DNA from: Longispora albida DSM 44784 | GTDB lineage: Bacteria; Actinomycetota; Actinomycetes; Mycobacteriales; Micromonosporaceae | Direction: 5' to 3' | NCBI RefSeq assembly: GCF_000379825.1 | Contig: NZ_KB903814.1 | Coordinates: forward strand, 558,001-622,000 | Length of the DNA: 64,000 nt | Part shown: positions 1 through 8,627 of the stretch, piece after piece | Layout of the letters: every line of letters starts with the position of its first letter | Numbering within the stretch: the first letter of the stretch is position 1 | Translations under genes and position numbers: made by a program | The notes under the pieces: model-generated | The model's input: only the letters and a program-made list of their open reading frames with translations | Told to the model about the DNA's origin: nothing | Databases searched by the model: none

Positions 1-144
1 CCGGTTCTCGACGTCGTCCGGGCCGAAGGTGTCCATGAAGCACCATGCGCCGACCATCCGGCGCCCCCGCTGGGGCAGCAGCCGCCGCACCATCGTGTAC
101 CGGCCGAGCGCGACCTCGTGACCTGCGAGTATCTGGGTTTCCAC
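1..144 (-). CDS. Pirin family protein, 5' part only
   Basis: The first 48 codons of a minus-strand gene that runs off the left edge. Pirins are bicupin proteins; some are quercetinases and others redox-sensing co-regulators. The visible N-terminus carries the family pattern VRRLLPQRGRRMVGAWCF followed by MDTFGPDD, which is the first conserved pirin block. The start is GTG at 144, because an in-frame stop lies four codons upstream. It begins 13 bases after the DUF305 gene stops, so it probably shares a transcript with the LPMO and DUF305 genes. The metal-binding His residues lie outside the window, so activity cannot be judged. Confidence 0.8.
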   Translation of the reverse strand, partial: METQILAGHEVALGRYTMVRRLLPQRGRRMVGAWCFMDTFGPDDVENR

Positions 145-157
145 GCCCCAACACTAC

Positions 158-748
158 TCAGCGCAGGTAACCCAGCATCTCCTTGATCTGCGCGGAGCGC
201 GACGTGTCGATCCGCCGGGCCAGCTCCCTCGTCTGGGTGTTCGCCCCGCCGGAGGTCTCCATCCGCGCGAGCTGCACGGCGTCGTCCTGGTGGGCGATGA
301 GCATGTTCAGCAGCCGCCGTTCGAACTCGCCCTCTGGGGCCTTCCGCAGGATCTCGATCTCCTCGGCGCTCGTCCCGGGCATCCCGCCGTGCGCGGCGTG
401 TGAGCCCGGGTCCGCCGTCGGCGGCTGGCCCCAGATCCGCAGCCAGCCGGCCATCGTGCCCGCCTCGGCGTCCTGGGTGCTCTCGATCGCCGCCGCCAGC
501 ACCCGGACGTCGCTGCGGACAGTGCGTTCCTTCGCGAGCCTGGCGATCTCGATGCCCTGCTTGTGGTGCGGGACCATCATTTGCAGGAACATCACGTCGG
601 TACCGTTGAAGCCCGAGTTCGCCGGGAACGTGGCCGGCCCGTGCTGGGCGTGCACCGGAGACCCCGCCACGGGCGGCGGGCTGCCCGCCGGGGTGGAACA
701 GGCCCCGGCGAACAGCACGCTCACCACCGCGAGGAGTACCCGCCGCAT
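158..748 (-). CDS. DUF305 family lipoprotein
   Basis: A 196-residue exported protein of the DUF305 (ferritin-like four-helix) family. A short signal peptide ends in AGAC at Cys17, consistent with a lipoprotein, and a low-complexity Pro/Gly stretch follows. The two family landmarks are visible: MMVPHHKQGIEIA near residues 57-70 and LIAHQDDAVQLAR near 160. Members are often found near metal or copper stress genes, but the molecular role is unknown. I chose the ATG at 748 because the reading frame further upstream only overlaps the LPMO gene. It starts two bases after the LPMO stop codon, so the two are cotranscribed. A link to copper supply for the LPMO is an inference from context. Confidence 0.85.
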   Translation of the reverse strand: MRRVLLAVVSVLFAGACSTPAGSPPPVAGSPVHAQHGPATFPANSGFNGTDVMFLQMMVPHHKQGIEIARLAKERTVRSDVRVLAAAIESTQDAEAGTMAGWLRIWGQPPTADPGSHAAHGGMPGTSAEEIEILRKAPEGEFERRLLNMLIAHQDDAVQLARMETSGGANTQTRELARRIDTSRSAQIKEMLGYLR

Positions 749-750
749 CG

Positions 751-1641
751 CTACACGCGCAGCCACAGCGCCGGGACGTTCGGCGGCTCCCAGCCCGGGT
801 ACGCCGTGTGCGCCTGCCGGCACTCGTAGATCAGCCCGTTGTAGGTGACCCGGTCGCCGGTCTTGTACGCCTTGCCCGCCTGCCACGTGCCCGAAGGCGA
901 CGCGGTGGGGCTGTTCGTCGGCCGGACGGTCGGGGACGGGCTCGGGCTGGCCGTCGGGCTCGGCGACGCGGTCGGACTCGGTGAGGCGGTCGGCGTCGGC
1001 GTCGGGTTCGAGCCGCCGAAGTCCACATCGGAGCAGGTGTAGAACGCTTCCTCGCTGTACTGCACGCGCTGCCAGATCGAGTAGATGAGGTGGCGGCCGC
1101 TCCGGGGCGGGATGGTCAGCGTCCAGCTCGTGAACTGCGTCGGGTTCACGTTGGTGAACTTCTGGATGAGCACGAGGTCCGACCAGCGCAGCGGCATGGT
1201 CGGGTTCCAGCCCTCGCGGGTGATGTAGTACTCGAAGTTGCTGCCGGAGTGCGGGGCGGTCGCGTGGTAGGTGACCGTCAGCGGGCCGGAGCTGATCTGC
1301 TTGGCCGGCCAGTCGGCGCGGGCCAGGTCAAGGCCCCGGTACTTCTCCCGGCCGGCGCTGCACAGCTTGCCGTCCGGGATGATCTCGCGGTGCCTGCCGC
1401 CGGCGTCGAGCAGCGAGACCTCGTTCCAGTCGTAGAAGGCCTGGGTACCGCCGGCGGCGACAGCTGCCTTGCACGCCGCAGACTTGGGCACCTCCGGGTC
1501 TTCCTTCATACAGACGTAGACCCGGCTGGGCGGGTCCGACAGTGTGCCGTGGGCGCTCGCGGGACTCGAGCCCGCCTGCACCAGGAGCGGGGCTGCGATG
1601 GCGACGGCGGCCGCCAGCACCCATCTGGTTCTGCGTTGCAC
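751..1641 (-). CDS. AA10 lytic polysaccharide monooxygenase with CBM5/12 chitin-binding domain
   Basis: A secreted copper enzyme for oxidative cleavage of chitin or cellulose. A signal peptide of about 30 residues ends in SASA, so the mature protein would start with HGTLSDPPSR; that N-terminal His is half of the copper-binding histidine brace. The AA10 core runs to about residue 210 and includes NFEYYITREGWNP and the end motif SDVDFGG. A linker of PTPTASPSP-type repeats follows, and then a C-terminal domain with WQAGKAYKTGDRVTYNG and GWEPPNVPALW, typical of CBM5/12. The start is taken as GTG at 1641 because GGAGG lies five bases upstream; an earlier GTG at 1656 has no such site. CBM5/12 points to chitin as the substrate. 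Confidence 0.93.
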   Translation of the reverse strand: MQRRTRWVLAAAVAIAAPLLVQAGSSPASAHGTLSDPPSRVYVCMKEDPEVPKSAACKAAVAAGGTQAFYDWNEVSLLDAGGRHREIIPDGKLCSAGREKYRGLDLARADWPAKQISSGPLTVTYHATAPHSGSNFEYYITREGWNPTMPLRWSDLVLIQKFTNVNPTQFTSWTLTIPPRSGRHLIYSIWQRVQYSEEAFYTCSDVDFGGSNPTPTPTASPSPTASPSPTASPSPSPTVRPTNSPTASPSGTWQAGKAYKTGDRVTYNGLIYECRQAHTAYPGWEPPNVPALWLRV

Positions 1642-2003
1642 GGTGGCCTCCTGCACGAGGACATCTAAGTAGCCGGGAAACGGTAAGGAACTTTAACCGT
1701 AAAGACTCTTAAACATCCAGGGCGCTGGATGAGAGTGGCACGATGCCGCCCTGAACAGGGAAAATCCACTATGGATCGATGTGCGGCATACTCGACGCGG
1801 CCAGGTTCGGCGCCGGGGCGTCACGGCTCCCAGCCGGCCCCGTAATCCCAGCGCGTCGCGATCCATCCGCAGCCACCCTCCGACACGCACATCACGCGAG
1901 GCATGTCCATTTCGCCAAATAACTGCACATTCGACGGTTTTGATCTATGCTGTCCCTTCTAGGCTTGACTGGTCGATCTCAGGAGAAGGGGCCGGGTGTA
2001 CTT
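1642..2003. promoter_or_regulatory. Divergent intergenic region between LPMO and TerB-like genes
   Basis: A 362-base gene-free stretch between two divergent genes. Close to the LPMO start (about 1679-1712) there is an A/T-richer tract that probably contains its promoter. On the plus side, AGGAGAAGGG at 1981-1990 is the likely ribosome binding site for the gene at 2004. I could not assign a regulator or an unambiguous -35/-10 pair. Confidence 0.4.
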
Positions 2004-2492
2004 ATGACTGCCGTCCGCGAAGACAGTGACCTGCTGGGACAGGAATGGTTGTTTGCGAAGGAGTGGGGGATCGGAGCCAAACCTGAAGCCGGAGACTTTG
2101 GCGCGTACGCGAAGGCGATGATGATTTGCGCGAAGGGCGACGGAGTACTTGCGCGGGAGGAGCGCGACTACGTCCGGGGGAACTGTGCCGCTTTTGGCGG
2201 TTCACCGGAGCTGGTCGCGGAGCTTGCCACGTATACGGCAGACGATGACGTGGTTGAGACAATCGCGCAGGCACGGATCGCCGACGCATCTCGTGCGGCC
2301 GTAGTTCTTGACGCGTTTCGTACCTGCGACGCCGACGGGGATATCGCACCTGGCGAGGTTTCGGCGATTCGGAAGATGGCTAACAGGCTCGGGGTGGACA
2401 ACGTGGACGACATCCACCAGTACTTCCTGGAGGAGAAGGCACTCCGGGCGGCCCGAATCCGCCTGGTCTACCCCGATGGCCCGCCAGCTTAG
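2004..2492 (+). CDS. TerB-like (tellurite resistance TerB family) protein
   Basis: A 162-residue, probably cytosolic all-helical protein. It resembles the TerB fold: an N-terminal helix block with YAKAMMICAKGDGVLAREE, and a second half with AFRTCDADGDIAPGEVSAI near residues 115-135, which reads like the acidic metal-binding loop of TerB proteins. TerB domains are linked to stress and membrane-associated sensing, and the precise role here is unknown. The start is ATG at 2004 with an SD-like AGGAGAAGG upstream. The gene ends 25 bases before a methyltransferase gene and lies in the same run as an asparagine synthase. Base composition is less G+C-extreme than in the flanking genes. Confidence 0.6.
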   Translation: MTAVREDSDLLGQEWLFAKEWGIGAKPEAGDFGAYAKAMMICAKGDGVLAREERDYVRGNCAAFGGSPELVAELATYTADDDVVETIAQARIADASRAAVVLDAFRTCDADGDIAPGEVSAIRKMANRLGVDNVDDIHQYFLEEKALRAARIRLVYPDGPPA

Positions 2493-2517
2493 CAAGCCTT
2501 GTGCAGGAGTTCGGGTT

Positions 2518-3222
2518 GTGGGAATGGGAATGGGATTGCAAGAGAAATACAAGACTGGCCAGCGCCTCGTCGAGCTGCATGCCCGGGCGGTGGCCGCTCC
2601 CGCCGAGTTCGACCTAATGCATCTGAGCTGGGATCTGCTGCCTGGAGTATTCTCTCCATCACATACCGCTTCCACGGCGTTGTTTGGCGAATGGCTCCCG
2701 TATCCGCTTGCCGGCCACTTCCTGGAGGTCGGCAGCGGTGCCGGGGTAATTTCAGTGAACGCAGCCTTGCGCGGATGCGCGCAGGTAACCGCAGTGGATG
2801 TTTCTGAGGTCGCAGTCCGCAATACGCGCATGAACGCCGCTCGCCACGGCGTCACCAAGCGGGTTCGCACGCTTAAGAGCGACCTCTTCGACGCTCTCGA
2901 ACCCGACGTGCGGTTCGACGCGATCTTCTGGAACTCCAGTGTCATCGAGCCTCCGGCCGGGTTTGTATACAGTAACGAACTTGAACGGGCAATCTTCGAC
3001 AGCGGATACCGTGCCCACGAGCGCTTCCTGCTCGACGGGCCTGAACGCCTGGCCAGAGGAGGCAGGCTGTACCTCGGTTTCAACAGCCTGGGGAACTTTG
3101 CGGCCCTCCAGGAAATTTCCGACCGGGCCGGGCTGAAGATGGATCTGGTTGCTCATGCGACGCGCACATCCGGAAGTTACGAAGTTGAATTTCAGCTTCT
3201 AGCGCTGACTAGAGTCTCATGA
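2518..3222 (+). CDS. Class I SAM-dependent methyltransferase
   Basis: A 234-residue Rossmann-fold methyltransferase. Motif I is FLEVGSGAGVISVNA near residue 68. It is followed by an acidic loop (VTAVDVSEVAVRNTRMNA) and by FDAIFWNSSVIEPP at the position where PrmC/RlmG-type enzymes carry NPPY. The catalytic-loop sequence is therefore altered, and the substrate cannot be deduced. The start is taken as GTG 2518, eight bases after AGGAG; ATG 2524 and 2530 are alternatives. It lies between the TerB-like and asparagine synthase genes on the same strand with short gaps, which suggests a three-gene transcript. Confidence 0.75.
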   Translation: MGMGMGLQEKYKTGQRLVELHARAVAAPAEFDLMHLSWDLLPGVFSPSHTASTALFGEWLPYPLAGHFLEVGSGAGVISVNAALRGCAQVTAVDVSEVAVRNTRMNAARHGVTKRVRTLKSDLFDALEPDVRFDAIFWNSSVIEPPAGFVYSNELERAIFDSGYRAHERFLLDGPERLARGGRLYLGFNSLGNFAALQEISDRAGLKMDLVAHATRTSGSYEVEFQLLALTRVS

Positions 3223-3259
3223 GTTCCGGAACGGCATCCCCTCTCGGGGCTGGAGAGTC

Positions 3260-5107
3260 ATGTGCGGAATAGCGGGATGGGTCTCCTTCAACCGGGATCT
3301 GACAGCCGAGCTGGGCACGCTTGAGGCGATGACTGCCACCATGGCGCTACGCGGACCCGACGCTAGCGGCCTCCTTGTGGAACGCCACGCGGCGCTCGGC
3401 CACCGCCGGCTCGCTGTGATCGACATCGCGGGCGGAACACAGCCTATGACAGTAGAGGAGAACGGCCGGCTGCTGTCCGCGCTGACATTCAGCGGGGAGA
3501 TCTACAACTTCCGCGCGTTGAAGACCGAACTGGAAGGTCACGGGCATCGATTTCGAACTCGAAGCGATACGGAGGTGGTGCTGCGCGCCTATCTGCAGTG
3601 GGGACAGGACGTTGCGGCCCACCTCGACGGAATGTTCGCGTTCGCCATCTGGGATGCCAGGACGGAAGAGCTCTTCCTGATACGGGACAGAATGGGTGTC
3701 AAACCACTCTTCTATTCCCGGACGGGCGACGGCGTGATATTCGGCTCCGAGCCCAAAGCCCTGTTCGCTCACCCTGCGGTACGGCCGATCGTCGACATGG
3801 ACGGCCTGCGAGAAATGCTAGCGCATGCCAAGACGCCCGGACTCACCGTCTATCGAGACGTTGCGGAAGTGGAGCCTGGTCACGTCGTGCGCGTGGACAC
3901 CAATGGCCTCACGATTCGGCGATACTGGGCACTGGAAGCGCGTGAGCACGACGACGATCTCCCCACCACCATCGCAACTGTACGGTCGCTACTAGAGGAC
4001 ATCATCCGCAAATATCTCGTTTCTGACGTGCCGCTGTGTGCGCTTCTGTCGGGCGGGCTCGACTCCAGCGTTCTCGTCGCACTGGCCGCCGAGGCGGAAC
4101 GCTCGGCGGGGCGCAAGCCGCCACGGACGTTCTCGGTGGACTTCGCGGGGCAAGCCTTCAGGACCGAAACACTGCGGGCGACTCCGGATCGCCCGTACGC
4201 GATGCTCATGGCCCAGCATGCCGGAGCTAAGCACCGCATCGTCGAGCTCGACAGCACTTCGCTCCTGGACCAGGAGGTCACGCGCGCCGTGCTCGCGGCG
4301 AGAGACCTACCCGTCGGCTTCGGCAACATGGACACGTCACTGCTGTTGCTCTTCCGCGCGGTTCGGGAGCACGCCACAGTCGCCTTGTCCGGCGAGGCAG
4401 CCGACGAGCTGTTCGGCGGGTACCGCTGGTTCCACGATCCGGTGGCCACAGCGAGCGGCACGTTCCCCTGGGTCAGCTCCATGTCCGCCATCGCAGGCGC
4501 CGGCTCGATACCGCTGGAAGGCCTGCTCAGCCGAGAACTGCGGGAAGGACTGGACCTGCCCGGCTACCGAGCTGAGCGATACGCGCAAGCACTGGCGGAG
4601 GTCCCCCACGGGGAACGGACTCCAGACCCCGTCGAGCGGCGGATGCGCGAGATCTGCTATCTCAACCTGACGCGCTTCCAGCGAATCCTGCTCGATCGCA
4701 AGGACCGCATCAGCATGGCTGCCGCACTCGAGGTCCGGGTGCCGTTCTGCGATCACCATCTGGTCCAGTACGTCTTCAACACACCCTGGGCGATGAAGTC
4801 CTTCGACGGGCGAGAGAAGAGCCTGCTACGCGCGGCCACTCAGCACCTTCTCCCCAGCGAGGTGGCCGAACGGGTCAAAGCGCCCTATCCCCGCACCCAG
4901 GACCCTGGCTACGCCCGAGCCCTGCAAACTGGGCTCAGCTCTCTCGCCGCCGACATCCACGCCCCCGCGCGGGACTACCTGGACACGGCCGCCGTTGCGC
5001 AGGCCCTCGCCCCGGACGCGGATCCAGAGGCTGCCAGTACGGCGACCGAGATCGCTCTGGATCTCGACACCTGGCTGCGGGACTACTCGATCGACCTACG
5101 ACTATGA
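3260..5107 (+). CDS. asnB: Asparagine synthase (glutamine-hydrolysing), AsnB type
   Basis: A 615-residue two-domain amidotransferase. The class II glutaminase domain begins MCGIAGWV, with Cys2 as nucleophile, and contains RGPDASG and SGEIYNF. The synthase domain carries the PP-loop LLSGGLDSSVLVALA near residues 262-276 and LSGEAADELFGGYRWF further on. Length and both active sites match housekeeping-type AsnB, which makes asparagine from aspartate, ATP and glutamine. It is preceded by a methyltransferase and a TerB-like gene rather than by amino-acid metabolism genes, so it may be a specialised copy acting on another carboxylate. CTGGAG lies upstream of the ATG. Lasso-peptide cyclases are homologous but lack an intact Cys2 domain, so that reading is unlikely. 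Confidence 0.9.
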   Translation: MCGIAGWVSFNRDLTAELGTLEAMTATMALRGPDASGLLVERHAALGHRRLAVIDIAGGTQPMTVEENGRLLSALTFSGEIYNFRALKTELEGHGHRFRTRSDTEVVLRAYLQWGQDVAAHLDGMFAFAIWDARTEELFLIRDRMGVKPLFYSRTGDGVIFGSEPKALFAHPAVRPIVDMDGLREMLAHAKTPGLTVYRDVAEVEPGHVVRVDTNGLTIRRYWALEAREHDDDLPTTIATVRSLLEDIIRKYLVSDVPLCALLSGGLDSSVLVALAAEAERSAGRKPPRTFSVDFAGQAFRTETLRATPDRPYAMLMAQHAGAKHRIVELDSTSLLDQEVTRAVLAARDLPVGFGNMDTSLLLLFRAVREHATVALSGEAADELFGGYRWFHDPVATASGTFPWVSSMSAIAGAGSIPLEGLLSRELREGLDLPGYRAERYAQALAEVPHGERTPDPVERRMREICYLNLTRFQRILLDRKDRISMAAALEVRVPFCDHHLVQYVFNTPWAMKSFDGREKSLLRAATQHLLPSEVAERVKAPYPRTQDPGYARALQTGLSSLAADIHAPARDYLDTAAVAQALAPDADPEAASTATEIALDLDTWLRDYSIDLRL

Positions 5108-5546
5108 CGTCTGCCCAATGCGACCCGCCAGCCGCCGTCGACCAGCTCCTGCCGGTCCCAGCACAGCCGAACAGGAACAACCCGGCCGCGCGAGCGTACG
5201 CCTCGGTGGCTGGCTCTGCCCGGTCCCGCCCCGAGCCTCAGCTCCCGAAGATGCCGGCTGGCGACCGGCACCGGCAGGTGCGACGTCAGGGGGAAAGTGT
5301 CGGGGTGGGCCTGGGTACGCGCCGGCCGCTCGGCGGGTACCCGGGCCCACCACCCATCCCCTCGCCTGCTCATCGCGGCGGAACGGCAAACTGTTTCACG
5401 TTGCACGGGTAATTTTTCGGCCACTGCCCCGGCCACACCCACGGCTCGTGTTCAGGAGGGGCGGAGTCTGGGGGCTGTGTGGAAGAGGAACGATCCCCCC
5501 ATCCTCCCCACAGCTCCCGTCACCCGCAGGACGCGCCGCGAGGCGG
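5108..5546. other. Intergenic region after asnB without a recognisable gene
   Basis: About 440 bases with several open frames on both strands, but all have shadow-like compositions rich in Arg, Pro and Gly and none resembles a family. An imperfect dyad pairs GCTGTGTGGA (about 5474) with TCCCCACAGC (about 5505) and could end the asnB transcript. I see nothing else. Confidence 0.4.
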
Positions 5547-5717
5547 TCAGGACCAGGGGCCCCGGCCGAGGCGGCGAGCCGGTGCCGGGCCTGGCGCTGC
5601 CTTCGCCCGGCGGGCGCGCTGGCGGTGCCGGTCGGCATCGGCCCAGGCGCGCTCGATGGTGGAGAGCAGGGCCTGGGTGGCCGGGTGCTCCTCCACGAAC
5701 AGCTCGTCTTCCTCCAT
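5547..5717 (-). CDS. Possible small acidic/basic helical protein, function unknown
   Basis: A 56-residue frame on the minus strand, 97 bases downstream of the GGDEF gene. The first half is MEEDELFVEEHPATQALL and the second half a charged helix (TIERAWADADRHRQRARR) followed by a Pro/Arg-rich tail. The composition looks more like a real small protein than the shadow frames around it, but there is no clear ribosome binding site and I recognise no family. An ATG at 5747 gives a ten-residue extension. Confidence 0.35.
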   Translation of the reverse strand: MEEDELFVEEHPATQALLSTIERAWADADRHRQRARRAKAAPGPAPARRLGRGPWS

Positions 5718-5813
5718 GCGGCAAACGTTACAGCCGCCCTGTGACATTTCTGCCCGAGTTAAGGCTGGGTAAAGGTAACTGAGACGGGGTGGTGACTGTC
5801 CATGATGGGAGGC

Positions 5814-7304
5814 TTAGGCGGCCTGTGCGGAGCGGCGCTCCCGCTTGACCTGGTACAACGCCTGGTCGGCTGTTTCGAGGGCCAGGGCCAGATCGCCATC
5901 GAATGTCGACCATCCGATACTCACAGCTACCGGCGTACCGGGCACGAGGGCCTGCCAGTCCTCCGCGGCCACCGCTGCCTGGATGCGCCGCCCGACGTCG
6001 TGCGCCTCGGACAGCCCGGTCTCCGGGAGGATCACGACGAACTCGTCCCCGCCGTGCCGGGCGAGCAGGTCACCGGGCCGGATGGCGCGGGCGAAGATCC
6101 CCGCGATCCGCTGGAGCACGAGGTCACCCGACGAGTGGCCGTGCGTGTCGTTGACCGCCTTGAACCCGTCGAGGTCCAGCACCCCGAAGGCCCCCCGCCG
6201 GACCCGGGCGGCGAAGGCCGCGATCCGCCGCCGGTTCGGCAGGCCGGTCAGCGGGTCCGTCGAGGCCTGCCCGGCGTACTGCGCCGCGACCCTCCGCAGC
6301 TTGTCCTGGTCGAGCCGGGCGCTGATGCTGTCGGTGAACAGCTCCCTGAGCTGGGCGTCCTCTGCGCTGACGATCCGGATCGCCGTCCGCTCCGCCACCA
6401 GGGCTCCGGCGTGGTCGCCGAGCTGGCCGAGGGCGAGCGAGCGCAGCCGGAGGGGTTCGGCCGGGCCGAGCAGGTGTGAGGCCTCGCCGCCCCCGTCGAG
6501 CAGGCGCAGCGCTTCGGCCGGGCGGCCGGACGACAGCGCCAGGCACGCCTCGCCGAGGACCACGAGGTTCTCGACGGTCGGGTCGACGGGTTCGGTGACC
6601 GGGGTGACGGGTTCGCCGTGCTGGCCGAGGGCCGCGAGCCGGGCCGCGGCGTAGTACAGGAAGACCCGGTCGACGACGACCATGCTGGGGCCGATCCGGC
6701 GGCCGGCCGCGATGACGGTACGCAGGTCGCGGATGCATCCGGGGGTGTCGCCGCGCTGGTCGAGGTTCACCGCTGCCCTGACCGGCGTCTCGGTGCAGGT
6801 GGCCAGGTACGGCGGGAGGCCGGCCGCCGCGGCGATCCGGCTCATCTGGCGCATCGCGTCGATGGCTTTCGGATGGAAGCCCATCACCGAGTACCCGACG
6901 GACAGGTCGTGCCAGGTGTCGGCGGCCGCGAGGCTGACCTCGGTCATCCGGCTGAGGGTCCGCTCACCGTGCACGAAGTGCTGCATCGCGGTACCGAGTG
7001 AGCCCTGCTCCCAGGCCACGTGCCCGGCGAGGACGTGGAACTCGCCGACCAGCCGCGGGTCCGGCACCCGGCGGATGACGGTGTACGCCCGGTCGAGCAG
7101 CGGCCGCAGCCGTGAGCGGTCACCGATGTTGATCACGGCGGCGAGCTGCACCAGCAGCGCCTGGGCCGTCCGGCGCGCGCTGCTGGACTCCGCGATGATC
7201 CGCTCGGCGGCGGTGATCGCCTCGGCCGAGCGGCTGGCTGCGGTGAGCTCACGGAGGGTTTCCCACTCCGCGCTGACCGGGTCGGCAGCTACCATCTCCC
7301 CCAC
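5814..7304 (-). CDS. TPR-like sensor diguanylate cyclase (GGDEF)
   Basis: A 496-residue putative cyclic-di-GMP synthase. About 330 N-terminal residues form Ala/Leu-rich repeated helices like those of TPR regions. The C-terminal GGDEF domain contains LDLDGFKAVNDTHGHSSGD and an intact HGGDEF signature near residue 418. The product-inhibition site RPGD stands exactly five residues before GGDEF, so both active and allosteric sites look functional. No membrane segment or EAL domain is seen, so it should be cytosolic and a synthase only. The start is GTG 7304 or ATG 7295. A second protein of the same architecture is encoded at 27457-28968. Confidence 0.9.
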   Translation of the reverse strand: MGEMVAADPVSAEWETLRELTAASRSAEAITAAERIIAESSSARRTAQALLVQLAAVINIGDRSRLRPLLDRAYTVIRRVPDPRLVGEFHVLAGHVAWEQGSLGTAMQHFVHGERTLSRMTEVSLAAADTWHDLSVGYSVMGFHPKAIDAMRQMSRIAAAAGLPPYLATCTETPVRAAVNLDQRGDTPGCIRDLRTVIAAGRRIGPSMVVVDRVFLYYAAARLAALGQHGEPVTPVTEPVDPTVENLVVLGEACLALSSGRPAEALRLLDGGGEASHLLGPAEPLRLRSLALGQLGDHAGALVAERTAIRIVSAEDAQLRELFTDSISARLDQDKLRRVAAQYAGQASTDPLTGLPNRRRIAAFAARVRRGAFGVLDLDGFKAVNDTHGHSSGDLVLQRIAGIFARAIRPGDLLARHGGDEFVVILPETGLSEAHDVGRRIQAAVAAEDWQALVPGTPVAVSIGWSTFDGDLALALETADQALYQVKRERRSAQAA

Positions 7305-7316
7305 TCTATGCGGACG

Positions 7317-8627
7317 CTACGTAGTCCCCTTGCAACTGTAGGTGAACTCCCCGGTAGCTGCCTGCGCGTCGGGGCCGGTGACCTTGAGCGTGGCGGTGGC
7401 CTTGTAGCTGCCCTGCCCGCTGAACTTCCAGTGCAGGTGCACGTCCACCGACTTCTGGCCGTCGGCGACCCGCTGCCGCAGCTCCTCGGTCTCCTTGCCG
7501 TCACTGCGCAGCCAGCGGTACGTGATGGTGCCCGGCCGGCCGTTGGTCGTGATCGTCCCGACAACGTCCACTGTGATCTCACACGCCTCACCCGGCGGGG
7601 TGGCCGGAGCGACCCGCGCGCCCGACACGTGCAGGGGGTGCGAGTTGAACCAGAGGAAGTACGCGACGACGCCGCCGATCAGCGCGCCGGTGATCGCCCC
7701 GCTGATGATCTTGCCGAGACGGCGTTTCTTCTTCGGCGGCTGGGGCGGGCCGCCCTTCCACGCCTGCTCGACGGCCGCCGGTACGCCGGTGCCGAAGCGC
7801 AGCCGCACGTCGTCGCCCGTACCGCCCGCCGCAGTGTTCATGGCACCCGGCCGGGTCTGCTCCCCCTGGGACGAGCCCAGCTGGGCCGTCGGCTCGTACC
7901 CGCCGAGGAGCACAGTGGACTCCGCCACCTTCGGCTGCTGCTGAGGAACAGGCTGAGGCACAACCGGCTGGACCACGGGAACAACAGGCTGTGCCGGTAC
8001 CTGCGGCGGCAGGGCCACGGTCGCCGTCCCCGCCAGGGCGTCGAGCGCTGCCGCCAGCCCGGAGACCTTGGCGATCGTGGCGGCCCTGGTCAGGCCGGGG
8101 TCGCCCCAGCGCTCGGCCAGCACGAGCAGCAGCGCCGCCCAGGCCCGGACGTCGGACTCGACGTCACCGGAGGCCAGGCCGACCTCGATCAGCGCGGCGG
8201 CCCCGCTGCCGGTCAGCACGATGTTGTGCGGGCCGAAGTCGCCGTGCACCAGCCCGCCGGTGTGCAGGCCGTGCAGCGTCTGCCCCGTCCACAGCGCGAC
8301 GGCGATGGCGTCGTCACCGTCGCGGTTCGGCTTGGAGAGCAGCTCGGCGACCGTGGGACTCGCGGGTTCGCTGGTGATCAGCCAGACCCGGCCGCCCTCG
8401 GTCACCAGGTCGGCGACGGGCAGGACACCGGTCACCGCCAGGCCACGGACCGCGACGACCTGCGCCACGACGCGGTCGAGGGCCGCGCCCCGGGACAGCG
8501 CGGGGTCCAGCAGCAGTGCGCCGCGCAGGCCGGCCGGGCCGCGCGCCACCCACCAGGTACCGAACCGGCTCTTGCGGCCGACTCCGGTCAGCTGCAGTCC
8601 GGAGACCACTGTCGGTTCGTTGTTCAC
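7317..8627 (-). CDS. Membrane-anchored protein kinase-like protein (likely pseudokinase) with extracellular domain
   Basis: A 436-residue protein with an N-terminal kinase-like fold, a Pro/Gln linker, one membrane helix (GAITGALIGGVVAYFLWF, about residues 315-335) and an exported Ig/PKD-like C-terminal domain. In the kinase-like part, GGLVHGDFGPHNIVL (residues 124-138) keeps the catalytic-loop Asp and Asn. The usual DFG is replaced by LIEVGLAS, and no glycine-rich loop or VAVK lysine is visible. It is therefore probably a pseudokinase or an atypical phosphotransferase. Its GTG start at 8627 overlaps the TGA of the FHA-M50 gene (GTGA), so the two products are made together and plausibly work in one membrane complex. 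Confidence 0.8.
   Translation of the reverse strand: MNNEPTVVSGLQLTGVGRKSRFGTWWVARGPAGLRGALLLDPALSRGAALDRVVAQVVAVRGLAVTGVLPVADLVTEGGRVWLITSEPASPTVAELLSKPNRDGDDAIAVALWTGQTLHGLHTGGLVHGDFGPHNIVLTGSGAAALIEVGLASGDVESDVRAWAALLLVLAERWGDPGLTRAATIAKVSGLAAALDALAGTATVALPPQVPAQPVVPVVQPVVPQPVPQQQPKVAESTVLLGGYEPTAQLGSSQGEQTRPGAMNTAAGGTGDDVRLRFGTGVPAAVEQAWKGGPPQPPKKKRRLGKIISGAITGALIGGVVAYFLWFNSHPLHVSGARVAPATPPGEACEITVDVVGTITTNGRPGTITYRWLRSDGKETEELRQRVADGQKSVDVHLHWKFSGQGSYKATATLKVTGPDAQAATGEFTYSCKGTT

Noticed and set aside
920-1015. Short tandem DNA repeats resembling a CRISPR or satellite
   Set aside because: They encode the PTPTASPSP-type linker of the LPMO in frame; spacing and content fit a protein linker, not spacers.
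3260-5107. AsnB homologue as a lasso-peptide cyclase
   Set aside because: The Cys2 glutaminase domain is intact, length is that of AsnB, and no precursor or B-protein gene is nearby.
5083-5442. Minus-strand frame after asnB as a gene
   Set aside because: Composition is shadow-like, there is no ribosome site, and it overlaps the asnB 3' end.
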